A stretch of DNA of 64,000 nt, from the NCBI GenBank assembly GCA_900768465.1, contig CAAGCY010000004.1:22446-86445 (forward strand). The letters are read 5' to 3'. Both the position numbers and the translations under genes were made by a program. The notes below the pieces were generated by a model. That model saw only the letters and a program-made list of their open reading frames with translations, did no database searches and was not told the origin of the DNA. The stretch's first letter is position 1, and the number at the start of each line of letters is the position of its first letter. This stretch comes from Alphaproteobacteria bacterium (GTDB lineage: Bacteria; Pseudomonadota; Alphaproteobacteria; CAAGCB01; CAG-977). Shown here piece by piece: positions 1 to 7,213 of the stretch.

Positions 1-1
1 G

Positions 2-292
2 CCCGTCGGCGCGGGATTGGAAGACTTGGGCAAAGGCTTGCGTTCGCAGGTCGGCACGATGTATTCCACCGAACCCAAAGGCGTGCGCTATCTGGAAATG
101 GCGGAAGGCTATGTTTTGGCTGAAGGCTTGGACGAAAACGGCGAAGTCATCGGCTACAAAACCGTCAATCTGGGCAAAATGATGGAAGCCATCAAAAAAG
201 GCACCGACCCGAAAGAAGCGTTTGAACAGAACGTTGCGACGAAAGGCCGCTTCAACGAAGCCGCCAAAGTTATCGATCCGCGCAAAGAATAA
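2..292 (+). CDS. NifU-like Fe-S scaffold protein, C-terminal part (5' end outside window)
   Basis: The frame is open to the left edge, so only the last 96 codons are present. The residues resemble the C-terminal half of the NifU-N-like 'iron-sulfur cluster assembly scaffold' proteins that sit beside GGGtGRT genes: a GAGLEDLGKGLRSQ segment, then an YLEMAEGY segment, ending in DPRKE. The conserved cysteines of that family would lie upstream and cannot be checked. It is separated from the next gene by only the ribosome binding site, so the two are almost certainly co-transcribed. A role in Fe-S cluster handling is inferred from family memory and linkage. Confidence 0.7.
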   Translation, partial: PVGAGLEDLGKGLRSQVGTMYSTEPKGVRYLEMAEGYVLAEGLDENGEVIGYKTVNLGKMMEAIKKGTDPKEAFEQNVATKGRFNEAAKVIDPRKE

Positions 293-303
293 GGAGTTTG
301 AAA

Positions 304-1299
304 ATGAGTCTTTTTGAAGGTTATGAACGCCGCATTGCGCAGATTGAAAAATGCTGCAAGGAATACGGCATCGCCAATATCGAAGAAGCCGACAAAATCT
401 GCAAAGACAAAGGAATCGACGTTGCCGCCATCGTCAAAGGCATTCAGCCGATTTGCTTTGAAAACGCGTGCTGGGCTTATACGCTGGGCGCGGCCGTCGC
501 CATTAAATCGGGCGCGAAAGACGCCGCCGAAGCTGCCGAAAAAATCGGCGTCGGTCTGCAGGCGTTCTGCATCCCCGGTTCCGTCGCGGATCAGCGCAAA
601 GTCGGTCTGGGACACGGCAATCTGGGCGCGATGCTGTTGAGCGAATCGACCAAATGCTTCTGCTTTTTGGCGGGACACGAATCGTTCGCGGCGGCGGAAG
701 GCGCCATCGGTATCGCTTTGACGGCGAACAAAGTCCGCAAAGAACCCCTGCGCGTTATTTTGAACGGCTTGGGCAAAGACGCGGCTTATATCATTTCCCG
801 CATCAACGGCTTTACGTCGGTTGAAACGGAATACGACTATAAAACGGGCGAACTGAAAATCGTTTCCGAAAAGGCGTTTTCCAAAGGCGACCGCGCGAAA
901 GTCAAATGCTACGGCGCGGACGACGTGTCCGAAGGCGTCGCCATTATGGTTAAAGAAGGTGTTGACGTTTCCATTACGGGCAACTCGACCAACCCGACGC
1001 GCTTCCAGCACCCCGTTGCCGGCACTTACAAAAAGTGGGCGATCGAAAACGGCAAAAAGTATTTCTCGGTTGCTTCGGGCGGCGGTACGGGTCGTACTTT
1101 GCACCCCGACAACGTTGCGGCGGGTCCGGCGTCTTACGGTATGACGGACACGATGGGACGCATGCACGGCGACGCGCAGTTCGCGGGGTCGTCGTCCGTT
1201 CCGGCACACGTCGAAATGATGGGCTTGATCGGCATGGGCAACAACCCGATGGTCGGCGCGACCGTCGCTGTCGCCGTTGCGGTTTCGCAGGCGAAATAA
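304..1299 (+). CDS. GGGtGRT family protein
   Basis: The 331-residue product carries the signature GGGTGRT near residues 259-265, followed by a Gly/Met-rich segment (GMGNNPMVGA) close to the C terminus, and its length fits the 330-340 residues usual for Pfam GGGtGRT (PF14057). ATG 304 is chosen because AGGAG lies at 293-297; an in-frame TTG at 298 is too close to that site. The family has no established biochemical role. Its constant pairing with a NifU-like scaffold gene, as here, suggests a link to Fe-S cluster or redox metabolism. The family is best known to me from clostridia and other anaerobes. Confidence 0.88.
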   Translation: MSLFEGYERRIAQIEKCCKEYGIANIEEADKICKDKGIDVAAIVKGIQPICFENACWAYTLGAAVAIKSGAKDAAEAAEKIGVGLQAFCIPGSVADQRKVGLGHGNLGAMLLSESTKCFCFLAGHESFAAAEGAIGIALTANKVRKEPLRVILNGLGKDAAYIISRINGFTSVETEYDYKTGELKIVSEKAFSKGDRAKVKCYGADDVSEGVAIMVKEGVDVSITGNSTNPTRFQHPVAGTYKKWAIENGKKYFSVASGGGTGRTLHPDNVAAGPASYGMTDTMGRMHGDAQFAGSSSVPAHVEMMGLIGMGNNPMVGATVAVAVAVSQAK

Positions 1300-1320
1300 G
1301 CCCTTTTACGGCAAAGAAAA

Positions 1321-1347
1321 AGGCTTCCTTCGGGAAGCCTTTTTTTA
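1321..1347 (+). terminator. Rho-independent terminator after GGGtGRT gene
   Basis: An 8-bp stem (AGGCTTCC/GGAAGCCT) with a UUCG tetraloop is followed by seven T residues. The T-run overlaps the 3' end of the converging cspA gene. Confidence 0.9.
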
Positions 1348-1554
1348 TTGAACCGTTCGCAGGTTTTCGGCGGATATTCTGCCGTCTTTTCCTGTCTGCA
1401 AGTCGTATTCCAGCGTTTGACCGTCTTTCAATCCGCGAATGCCGGCTTTGTGTACCGCCGAAATATGAACAAACACGTCTTTTGACCCGTCTTGCGGACA
1501 AATAAAGCCGAAACCTTTGGTGTTATTGAACCATTTTACTGTACCGATGCTCAT
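1345..1554 (-). CDS. cspA: Cold shock protein (CspA family)
   Basis: This 69-residue protein is a single cold-shock OB-fold domain. RNP1 (KGFGFI, residues 13-18) and RNP2 (VFVHIS, 27-32) are intact, and the N-terminal VKWFN is canonical. It binds single-stranded RNA/DNA and acts as an RNA chaperone in the cytoplasm. It is monocistronic, with a leader of about 95 nt from a promoter near 1656-1685; long leaders are common in csp genes and often mediate cold induction, though that is not shown here. Bacterial genomes usually hold several csp paralogues, so the symbol marks the family only. Confidence 0.95.
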   Translation of the reverse strand: MSIGTVKWFNNTKGFGFICPQDGSKDVFVHISAVHKAGIRGLKDGQTLEYDLQTGKDGRISAENLRTVQ

Positions 1555-1655
1555 TTCATTCTTCTTTCAATCAGTTGTTTTTGTGGAAACAGCGTCAGTA
1601 TAGCAAACGCCGCCCGGCCGCAACAGACGGACAAAAGCTTATAAACGGAAAGCTT

Positions 1656-1685
1656 TTATCACTTTTTTCTTTTAAATTTTGTCAA
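1656..1685 (-). promoter_or_regulatory. Candidate sigma-70 promoter for cspA
   Basis: On the minus strand there is a -35 TTGACA (1680-1685), an 18-bp spacer and a -10 TGATAA (1656-1661). It would start transcription about 95 nt upstream of the cspA ATG. Confidence 0.55.
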
Positions 1686-1732
1686 AACGCGTATAAATAA
1701 CGTAACTGAACAGTTTTGATGGAGAAACCGCC

Positions 1733-2200
1733 ATGATGGAATTTTTTGAAAACGTCGATTTGAAACAGCGTATCGCTTTTTTGGGAACGATTGCTCATTT
1801 GGCGCGTGTCGACGGCGATTTTGACGGCAATGAAAAGCAGTTCTTTGTCGATTTGGCAAAGCTGTACAACTTGTCCAAAGACGATGCAAAGGAAGCTATC
1901 CGTCCCAGAACCGAAGAAGAAGCGCTGGCTTTGGTGAAAACCATCACCGATCCGGGATTCGCGCTGGTGTTAATCCGTGAAATGTTCTATTTGGGGTACG
2001 AGGACGGCGATTTGTCCGATTCCGAAATCCTGTTTATTTCAAAAGTCGGTATGGCTTTGAATATTCCGCTGGAAAAAATGGAAAAAATCAGCAACTGGGT
2101 TATCCGCGGAATCGAATGGGAAGAAGAAGGCGCCGATATCTTTTCGGATTATCAGCATGACGATATGTCCGAAGATGAGTTGGACGCGTACGATTTTTAA
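1733..2200 (+). CDS. TerB-like (tellurite-resistance/DjlA-type) protein
   Basis: A 155-residue, acidic, helical protein resembling the TerB fold. It has an early ARVDGDFDGNEKQF segment and a second acidic EDGDLSDSE segment, the two acidic loops typical of TerB, where they are thought to bind metal. No DnaJ domain or membrane segment is visible, so it is a stand-alone TerB. The function of such proteins is unclear; they are linked to stress and metal sensing at membranes. It is followed 22 nt later by infA and probably shares its transcript. Confidence 0.7.
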   Translation: MMEFFENVDLKQRIAFLGTIAHLARVDGDFDGNEKQFFVDLAKLYNLSKDDAKEAIRPRTEEEALALVKTITDPGFALVLIREMFYLGYEDGDLSDSEILFISKVGMALNIPLEKMEKISNWVIRGIEWEEEGADIFSDYQHDDMSEDELDAYDF

Positions 2201-2222
2201 TTGCTTACAGTGAGGATTGTTG

Positions 2223-2468
2223 ATGGCTAAAGAAGAATTGTTGGAATTCAGCGGCGTCGTCGTTGAAAAGTTGCCGAACGCCATGTTCCGTGTCAAATTG
2301 GAAAACGGATACGAAATTTTGGCGCACACTGCGGGAAAAATGCGTAAATTCCGCATCCGCGTCATGGTCGGCGACAAAGTGGATATTGAAATGACGCCCT
2401 ATGATTTGACCAAAGGCCGCATCACTTTCCGCCACAAAACGCCGACCGTACCCGCGCCGCAGGCGTAA
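2223..2468 (+). CDS. infA: Translation initiation factor IF-1
   Basis: An 81-residue protein made of one S1/OB-fold domain, including the conserved GKMRKFRIRVMVGDKV stretch. It occupies the ribosomal A site during 30S initiation and aids IF-2 and IF-3. ATG 2223 follows GAGG at 2212-2215 with good spacing; in-frame TTG codons at 2217 and 2220 are disfavoured. The C-terminal TPTVPAPQA tail is slightly longer than in E. coli. Confidence 0.97.
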   Translation: MAKEELLEFSGVVVEKLPNAMFRVKLENGYEILAHTAGKMRKFRIRVMVGDKVDIEMTPYDLTKGRITFRHKTPTVPAPQA

Positions 2469-2481
2469 TTCGGAAAAAACA

Positions 2482-2519
2482 AAATCCCCTTTGTTGTTCG
2501 CAAAGGGGATTGTTTTTTA
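2482..2519 (+). terminator. Terminator after infA
   Basis: A 10-11-bp stem (AATCCCCTTTG/CAAAGGGGATT) is followed by GTTTTTTAT. It overlaps the 3' end of the converging deaminase gene. Confidence 0.9.
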
Positions 2520-2966
2520 TTGTTCTTCATCCTGATCCGGCGGGATGACGCAGACTTCGACGCCCGCTTCGGTCAAAATCGTTTTTGCCAGATTGAAATT
2601 TTCCAGCCAGCGGTCGGGAATGGGGCGGTCTTCGACGACGACGCGCTTGATGCCCGACTGAATAATCGCGCCCGCGCAACGGGAACACGGCAAATACGGA
2701 TAAACGTAAATCGTACAGCCGCTGACCGATTTCGGCGCGGTCAGAATGGCGTTGGCTTCCGCGTGGACAATCAATTCATATTTCAATTCGCGCACGTTCA
2801 AACGTTCGTCGGTGTCTTCGACCCCCATGGGCAATCCGTTGAACCCGACGGACACTATGCGTTTTTTGTCGTCCACGATAACCGCGCCGACCTGCGAAGA
2901 CGGGTCTTTCGACCATGTTGCGACCAATCGCGCCAAATCGAAAAATCTGCGTTGCCATTTATTCAT
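2517..2966 (-). CDS. dCMP deaminase family protein (ComEB/Dcd-like)
   Basis: The 149-residue product has the zinc deaminase signature: HAEAN at residues 68-72 with the proton-shuttling Glu70, then PCSRC (93-97) whose two cysteines bind zinc. The family turns dCMP into dUMP for thymidylate synthesis, although similar proteins act on other cytidine substrates. The start at 2966 follows AAGGGG; the frame stays open further upstream, but that extension has no homology and overlaps the promoter region of the divergent nucleosidase gene. Confidence 0.85.
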   Translation of the reverse strand: MNKWQRRFFDLARLVATWSKDPSSQVGAVIVDDKKRIVSVGFNGLPMGVEDTDERLNVRELKYELIVHAEANAILTAPKSVSGCTIYVYPYLPCSRCAGAIIQSGIKRVVVEDRPIPDRWLENFNLAKTILTEAGVEVCVIPPDQDEEQ

Positions 2967-3060
2967 TGCAATTTCCCCTTTGAAATAACTTTTGTTTGTA
3001 TTTTTAACATAAAAAGGATAAACAAGACAAGCCGCACTTTTAACCGAAACGAGGTCGCTG

Positions 3061-3747
3061 ATGAAAAAAATCGTTGCTGTTTTATGTCCCATGCCCATGG
3101 AATTCGAAGCCGTCGAAAAAGCTTTGGGGCGTTTGGGCGAGCCTTTGGATTACGGATTTGAAGAAAAACGCTTTGCGCTGGATAACTGCGATTTGATTTT
3201 GGCGCGCTGCGGCGTGGGGAAGACGTTTGCCGCCGCGAAAACGCAAAAAATTGTGATGACGTACGCCCCCGAACATTTGTTTGTGTGCGGTGTGGCGGGC
3301 GCAGTGTCGCGCGAATTGAAGGTGTTTGACATCGTCGTTCCCGATAAAGTCGTTCACGGCGACGTGTGTTTCGGCGCGCATTGGTGTCCGACCGATGTTG
3401 TCGATTCGGCAAAGCCTTTGTTTGAAGGAAATCCCGCTTTCCGTGACGACGGATTCCGTCCCGACCGTTTGGACGCACCGTTCAACCGCGGTACTTTGGC
3501 GACGCTTGACCGCTTTGCGGAAGAACCCGACAAAGACTTTTTAGAGGAAAAATTCAATGCCGTCTGCATTGACATGGAAAGCGCGCCCGTGATGCAAATC
3601 GCGACGATGAACGAAGTCCCCGTCACAATCATTCGCGCGATTTCCGATAATCGGGAACACAGCTTCGGCGATTTTGAAACAAACGCGCCCAAAGCTTGCG
3701 ATGCGGCGGCGCGGGCGCTGACGGCTTTGCTGGAAAAGTTGGATTGA
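3061..3747 (+). CDS. MTA/SAH nucleosidase-like phosphorylase-superfamily protein
   Basis: This 228-residue protein belongs to the PNP/UDP phosphorylase superfamily. Glu14, Glu173 (in DMES) and Asp196 (in RAISD) match the catalytic Glu12, Glu174 and Asp197 of E. coli MtnN. It probably hydrolyses methylthioadenosine and S-adenosylhomocysteine to adenine and a thio-ribose. The middle of the protein diverges from MtnN, so futalosine hydrolase or another nucleosidase remains possible. It ends at a bidirectional terminator shared with the converging ferredoxin gene. Confidence 0.75.
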   Translation: MKKIVAVLCPMPMEFEAVEKALGRLGEPLDYGFEEKRFALDNCDLILARCGVGKTFAAAKTQKIVMTYAPEHLFVCGVAGAVSRELKVFDIVVPDKVVHGDVCFGAHWCPTDVVDSAKPLFEGNPAFRDDGFRPDRLDAPFNRGTLATLDRFAEEPDKDFLEEKFNAVCIDMESAPVMQIATMNEVPVTIIRAISDNREHSFGDFETNAPKACDAAARALTALLEKLD

Positions 3748-3761
3748 AAACACAAATACCG

Positions 3762-3795
3762 AAAAAGCCCGCCGATTGGCGGGCTTTTCATTTTT
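3762..3795 (+). terminator. Bidirectional terminator between nucleosidase and ferredoxin genes
   Basis: An 11-bp perfect stem (AAAAGCCCGCC/GGCGGGCTTTT) has a 4-nt loop. A-rich and T-rich flanks allow it to work on both strands. Confidence 0.85.
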
Positions 3796-3805
3796 CGATT
3801 TCGGA

Positions 3806-4024
3806 TTACTTCGCGTTTTCGGCGTTGAATTTAACCCATTTTTCGTCAGCTTCGTCTTCCGTGGTGATGGCACCCTGAGGGCATTCGGAAATGCAGACGC
3901 CGCATTCGATGCAGGTGTCGGGGTTGACAACGCACTGCGTATCCGCTTCGGAAATCGCGCCGACGGGGCAAACGTCGATGCAGGACAAGCATTTTACGCA
4001 AGAATCATTAATAACAGAAGCCAT
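3806..4024 (-). CDS. 2[4Fe-4S] ferredoxin
   Basis: This 72-residue protein has two complete CxxCxxCxxxCP motifs (CVKCLSCIDVCP and CIECGVCISECP), so it should hold two [4Fe-4S] clusters in the bacterial 2[4Fe-4S] fold. It lacks the inserted loop and extra cysteine of Alvin-type ferredoxins. An acidic C-terminal tail of about 20 residues follows the second cluster. It serves as a soluble low-potential electron carrier; its partner is not evident from the neighbours. It is monocistronic. Confidence 0.93.
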   Translation of the reverse strand: MASVINDSCVKCLSCIDVCPVGAISEADTQCVVNPDTCIECGVCISECPQGAITTEDEADEKWVKFNAENAK

Positions 4025-4101
4025 TTCAAATCTCCTAAAATTGGTTATCGGCGAAAGCTAATATAAAACGGGACGGACGGGGTTTTCAAGAACTTTCGTT
4101 C

Positions 4102-4138
4102 AAAAAAGCCGTAAAGCGGATGCTTTACGGCGTAAAAA
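4102..4138 (-). terminator. Terminator after gene 4146-4724
   Basis: A 10-bp perfect stem (GCCGTAAAGC/GCTTTACGGC) is followed on the minus strand by six T residues. Confidence 0.88.
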
Positions 4139-4145
4139 ATCGGGA

Positions 4146-4724
4146 TTAACGTCCGCTTTGTTTTTTCAGATTCAAAGCCGTGAACATATCGCGCGCTTTG
4201 TCGTCGCCGACTTTGGGCGTCAGCGCTTTTTTCATTTTCTTCAAGGCGAACAAAGCGTGCTTGGCATCGGCGTATTTTTTGACGTCGGCTTTTTCTTCGT
4301 CCGACATTTTGCGATCATCGGCGGTAGCGATCAGCCCCGCAACCAAAACGGGGACGGCAGCCGCGTTCATACCGTTTGCCGCCAGTACGCCGCCGACGGC
4401 GCATGCCGCGCCCAAAGCGGTAAGCTTGACCATTTTCGCGCTGGCGTCTTCGCCGAATTTGTAGCGCAGCTTTGTTTTCCACGAAGCGGCTTTGGTTTCG
4501 TTTTTGTAACTGATTTCCATTTTGTCCATCAATTCAACGGCTTTTACGTCGTTGTTTGTTTTCAGCGGGTTGTTTTTGACATAAGCGTTCGCCGCTTCGT
4601 TCCGTTTGCCGCGGGAAACGCCGCCGATGAAGTCGACAAAATCACCCAGATACACGGCAACCGTTGTAGCCGTTTGAATGTCTGCGAATGAAACGCCTTG
4701 TTTGGAGCTTAAAGCCAAAGACAT
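4146..4724 (-). CDS. Hypothetical protein with a central hydrophobic Ala/Gly segment
   Basis: I do not recognise this 192-residue protein. It has no clear signal peptide; the N-terminal half is polar and Lys-rich, a hydrophobic Ala/Gly/Val stretch at about residues 98-135 could form one or two membrane helices, and the C-terminal part is charged and helical. The start at 4724 follows GGGAGG, and upstream frame extension has no support. It lies downstream of ispDF on the same strand, about 65 nt away, but has its own terminator. Confidence 0.7.
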   Translation of the reverse strand: MSLALSSKQGVSFADIQTATTVAVYLGDFVDFIGGVSRGKRNEAANAYVKNNPLKTNNDVKAVELMDKMEISYKNETKAASWKTKLRYKFGEDASAKMVKLTALGAACAVGGVLAANGMNAAAVPVLVAGLIATADDRKMSDEEKADVKKYADAKHALFALKKMKKALTPKVGDDKARDMFTALNLKKQSGR

Positions 4725-4790
4725 TTTTAATCCTCCCATAAAACAACTTGACGGAATTATACCGCGCTTTGTCCAAAAGCTCAAGAGTTT

Positions 4791-5951
4791 TTACAATTTT
4801 ACGGTAACGCAGGCTTGAGCGGCGATGCCTTCCTTGCGTCCCGTAAAGCCCAGTTTTTCCGTTGTGGTTGCCTTGATGCTGACTTTGGAGGACGAAATTC
4901 CCAGCAATTCCGCCAGTTTTTCAATCATTGCCAAGCGGTGAGCGCCGATTTTCGGGCGTTCGCAAATAAACGTCACGTCCGCGTTCAGGATTTGTCCGCC
5001 CAGTCCGCGCACCAAATCGACCGCATATTTCAGGAACAGAGTCGAATCCGCACCTTTCCATTTCATATCCGACGGCGGGAAGTGCAGTCCGATGTCGCCC
5101 GATCCGATTGCGCCCAGCAAAGCGTCCGTCAGGGCGTGCAGTCCGACATCGGCGTCGGAGTGTCCTTCCAGCCCGAAATCGTGGGGGACTTGCACGCCGC
5201 AAAGTGTCACAAAGCTTCCGTCCGAAAATTTATGCACGTCAAAGCCCGTCGCCGTGCGGATGTCGTCGCCTTTGCCGTTCAGCAGGATTTCCGCGCGGTC
5301 AAGGTCGGCTTGCGTTGTGATTTTGAAGTTGTCTTCGCTGCCTTTGGTCAAAACGACGGAAATGCCCGCCAGCTCTGCGACGCACGCGTCGTCGGTCAGT
5401 TCTTGCCCTTTGACGGCTTCGTGCGCCGTCAGAATTTCCGCATAGGGAAAGCCCTGTGGCGTTTGGACGCGGTAAAGTCCCGCGCGGTCGACTGTTTTCG
5501 TTATCAGCGTTTTGCCGTCTTTGGTTTCGCCCGCTTTAATCGTGTCGACGACGGGCAGAGCGGGAATCGCGCCTTGATGTTCCCTGACTTCGGCAATCAC
5601 GCGGTTGATGACGCCGAAATCGACGAACGGACGCGCGCCGTCGTGAATCAAAACGATGTCGGGCGATTCGTCTTTCAAGCTTTCAAGCCCCAAACGAACG
5701 GAATCCTGCCGCGTTTTTCCGCCGAAAACAGGTTCCGCGACGGGCAGTCCCGCGGCGGCGCACTTGTACAGCGGCATATCGTCGGGATGAATGACGGCGC
5801 GGACGGTCGACACGGCGGGATGCGCGCAAAACGCTCCCATGGTGCGTGATAAAATCATACGCCCTCCGACGGTTCTGTACTGTTTGGGCATATCGCCGCC
5901 GAAACGGTGTCCTCTGCCTGCCGCAACGATGATGACCGCACACTTGACCAT
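4791..5951 (-). CDS. ispDF: Bifunctional IspD/IspF (MEP pathway)
   Basis: This 386-residue fusion joins two enzymes of the MEP isoprenoid route. Residues 1-225 are the cytidylyltransferase IspD, with the nucleotide-binding VAAGRGHRFG motif and PKQY. Residues from about 228 are the MEcPP synthase IspF, with metal-binding GFDVHKF, GHSDADVGLHAL and a C-terminal TTTEKLGFTGR. The fusion is typical of alphaproteobacteria. The start at 5951 follows AAGGAG. The dxs gene at 48633-50393 supplies the first step of the same pathway. Confidence 0.96.
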   Translation of the reverse strand: MVKCAVIIVAAGRGHRFGGDMPKQYRTVGGRMILSRTMGAFCAHPAVSTVRAVIHPDDMPLYKCAAAGLPVAEPVFGGKTRQDSVRLGLESLKDESPDIVLIHDGARPFVDFGVINRVIAEVREHQGAIPALPVVDTIKAGETKDGKTLITKTVDRAGLYRVQTPQGFPYAEILTAHEAVKGQELTDDACVAELAGISVVLTKGSEDNFKITTQADLDRAEILLNGKGDDIRTATGFDVHKFSDGSFVTLCGVQVPHDFGLEGHSDADVGLHALTDALLGAIGSGDIGLHFPPSDMKWKGADSTLFLKYAVDLVRGLGGQILNADVTFICERPKIGAHRLAMIEKLAELLGISSSKVSIKATTTEKLGFTGRKEGIAAQACVTVKL

Positions 5952-6018
5952 GATAAAGACTCCTTGTAAAAAGTTTTTGACAGGGTAAAACAGAATCGGG
6001 TTTTAGAAAAGGCGGAAA

Positions 6019-6963
6019 ATGGCTTTCGAGTTAAAAAATCGGCGTTTTTCGGATGTCATGCTGGCGCCGATGGCGGGTGTGACGGATGCTCCGTTTCGCG
6101 CGATGGTGCGGAAATTCGGCGGCGAGCTGCTGTTTTCCGAAATGATTTTGGCGGATTCGCTTGCCCGCGCGCACAAACGCACGACGGAAATGGCGATGCC
6201 CGATGAAACGGACGCGCCGATTGCCATTCAGCTGGAGGGGCGGAATCCCGACACGATGGCGGCGGCGGCGCGAATCGCCGAACGGCACGCGGCGTTCATT
6301 GATTTGAATATGGGCTGTCCCGTCAATAAAATCGCCAAAGCGGGCGGCGGATCGGGCTTGATGCGGGACGAGGAGCTTGCCGAAAAAATCGTGCGTGCCG
6401 TCGTCGACGCGGTCAAAGTACCCGTGACAGTCAAGTTCCGCTTGGGCTGGGACGAAGAATCGAAAAACTTTGCCGATTTCGGCAAGCGCATGGAGCAGGC
6501 GGGGGCGTCCGCAGTGATTTTGCACGCCCGCACGCGCGAACAGCAATACGGCGGCAAAGCGGACTGGAGCGCGTTCGGTGAACTGAAGCGCGCCGTTTCC
6601 GTTCCCGTCGTGGCGAACGGCGACATCAAAACCAAAGCGGACGCGGACTTTGTCAAGTCGGAATACGGCGCGGACGCGGTAATGATAGGGCGGCAGGCTT
6701 TGGGCAGACCTTGGGTTTTGGCAGAGGTGTCGGGGCGCGCCGTCGTTCGTCCGCCCATGGTCGAAACGGTGCTGGAGCATTTGGAGCTGATGCAAAAATA
6801 TTACGGCGCAAAGGCGATTTTTATCGCGCGGAAGCATATTGCTTGGTATTCTGTGGGCATGAACGGCGGGGCGGCTTTTCGGGCTTCGGTCAATCAAGCG
6901 ACCGACGCCGAATCGGTCAAAATGCTGATAAAGGATTTTTTCGGAGGGGCGAATGGCGGATAA
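6019..6963 (+). CDS. dusB: tRNA-dihydrouridine synthase (DusB type)
   Basis: This 314-residue FMN enzyme reduces uridines to dihydrouridine in tRNA D-loops. It shows the N-terminal APMAGVTDAPFR motif, the catalytic Cys100 in NMGCPVNK, and the phosphate-binding ANGDI and MIGRQALGRPW segments of the TIM barrel. It heads a tightly packed run: the next ATG lies inside its last codons. In alphaproteobacteria this slot (nifR3) normally precedes ntrB-ntrC; here a short Fis-like gene follows instead. Confidence 0.95.
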   Translation: MAFELKNRRFSDVMLAPMAGVTDAPFRAMVRKFGGELLFSEMILADSLARAHKRTTEMAMPDETDAPIAIQLEGRNPDTMAAAARIAERHAAFIDLNMGCPVNKIAKAGGGSGLMRDEELAEKIVRAVVDAVKVPVTVKFRLGWDEESKNFADFGKRMEQAGASAVILHARTREQQYGGKADWSAFGELKRAVSVPVVANGDIKTKADADFVKSEYGADAVMIGRQALGRPWVLAEVSGRAVVRPPMVETVLEHLELMQKYYGAKAIFIARKHIAWYSVGMNGGAAFRASVNQATDAESVKMLIKDFFGGANGG

Positions 6964-7213
6964 AAACGAAGGCTTGGGCGCGGCGGTCGAAAGATACATG
7001 CGCCGCTTTTACGCCGACAGCGACGAAGAAATCTGTCCCGTCGGAGTGTATGATTTCGTTATGGGCGAAGTCGAACGCCGTCTGATTGCCGCAACGCTGG
7101 ATTACGCCAAGGGCAACCGTTTGAAGACGGCAAGGATTTTGGGTATCAACCGCAATACTTTGCTGCGGAAAATGCGGGATTTCGGTTTGGACGCGAAAAG
7201 GGACGGAAAATGA
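6953..7213 (+). CDS. Fis-like / NtrC C-terminal-type DNA-binding protein
   Basis: An 86-residue protein whose C-terminal 45 residues form a Fis-type helix-turn-helix (KGNRLKTARILGINRNTLLRKM). No AAA+ or receiver domain is present, so it is either a stand-alone Fis-like protein or what is left of an ntrC gene. The N-terminal 40 residues are helical and charged. The gene overlaps dusB by 11 nt and trkA by 4 nt, which implies translational coupling. Gammaproteobacterial fis also follows dusB directly, so the position is informative. It probably binds DNA as a dimer; targets are unknown. Confidence 0.85.
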   Translation: MADKNEGLGAAVERYMRRFYADSDEEICPVGVYDFVMGEVERRLIAATLDYAKGNRLKTARILGINRNTLLRKMRDFGLDAKRDGK

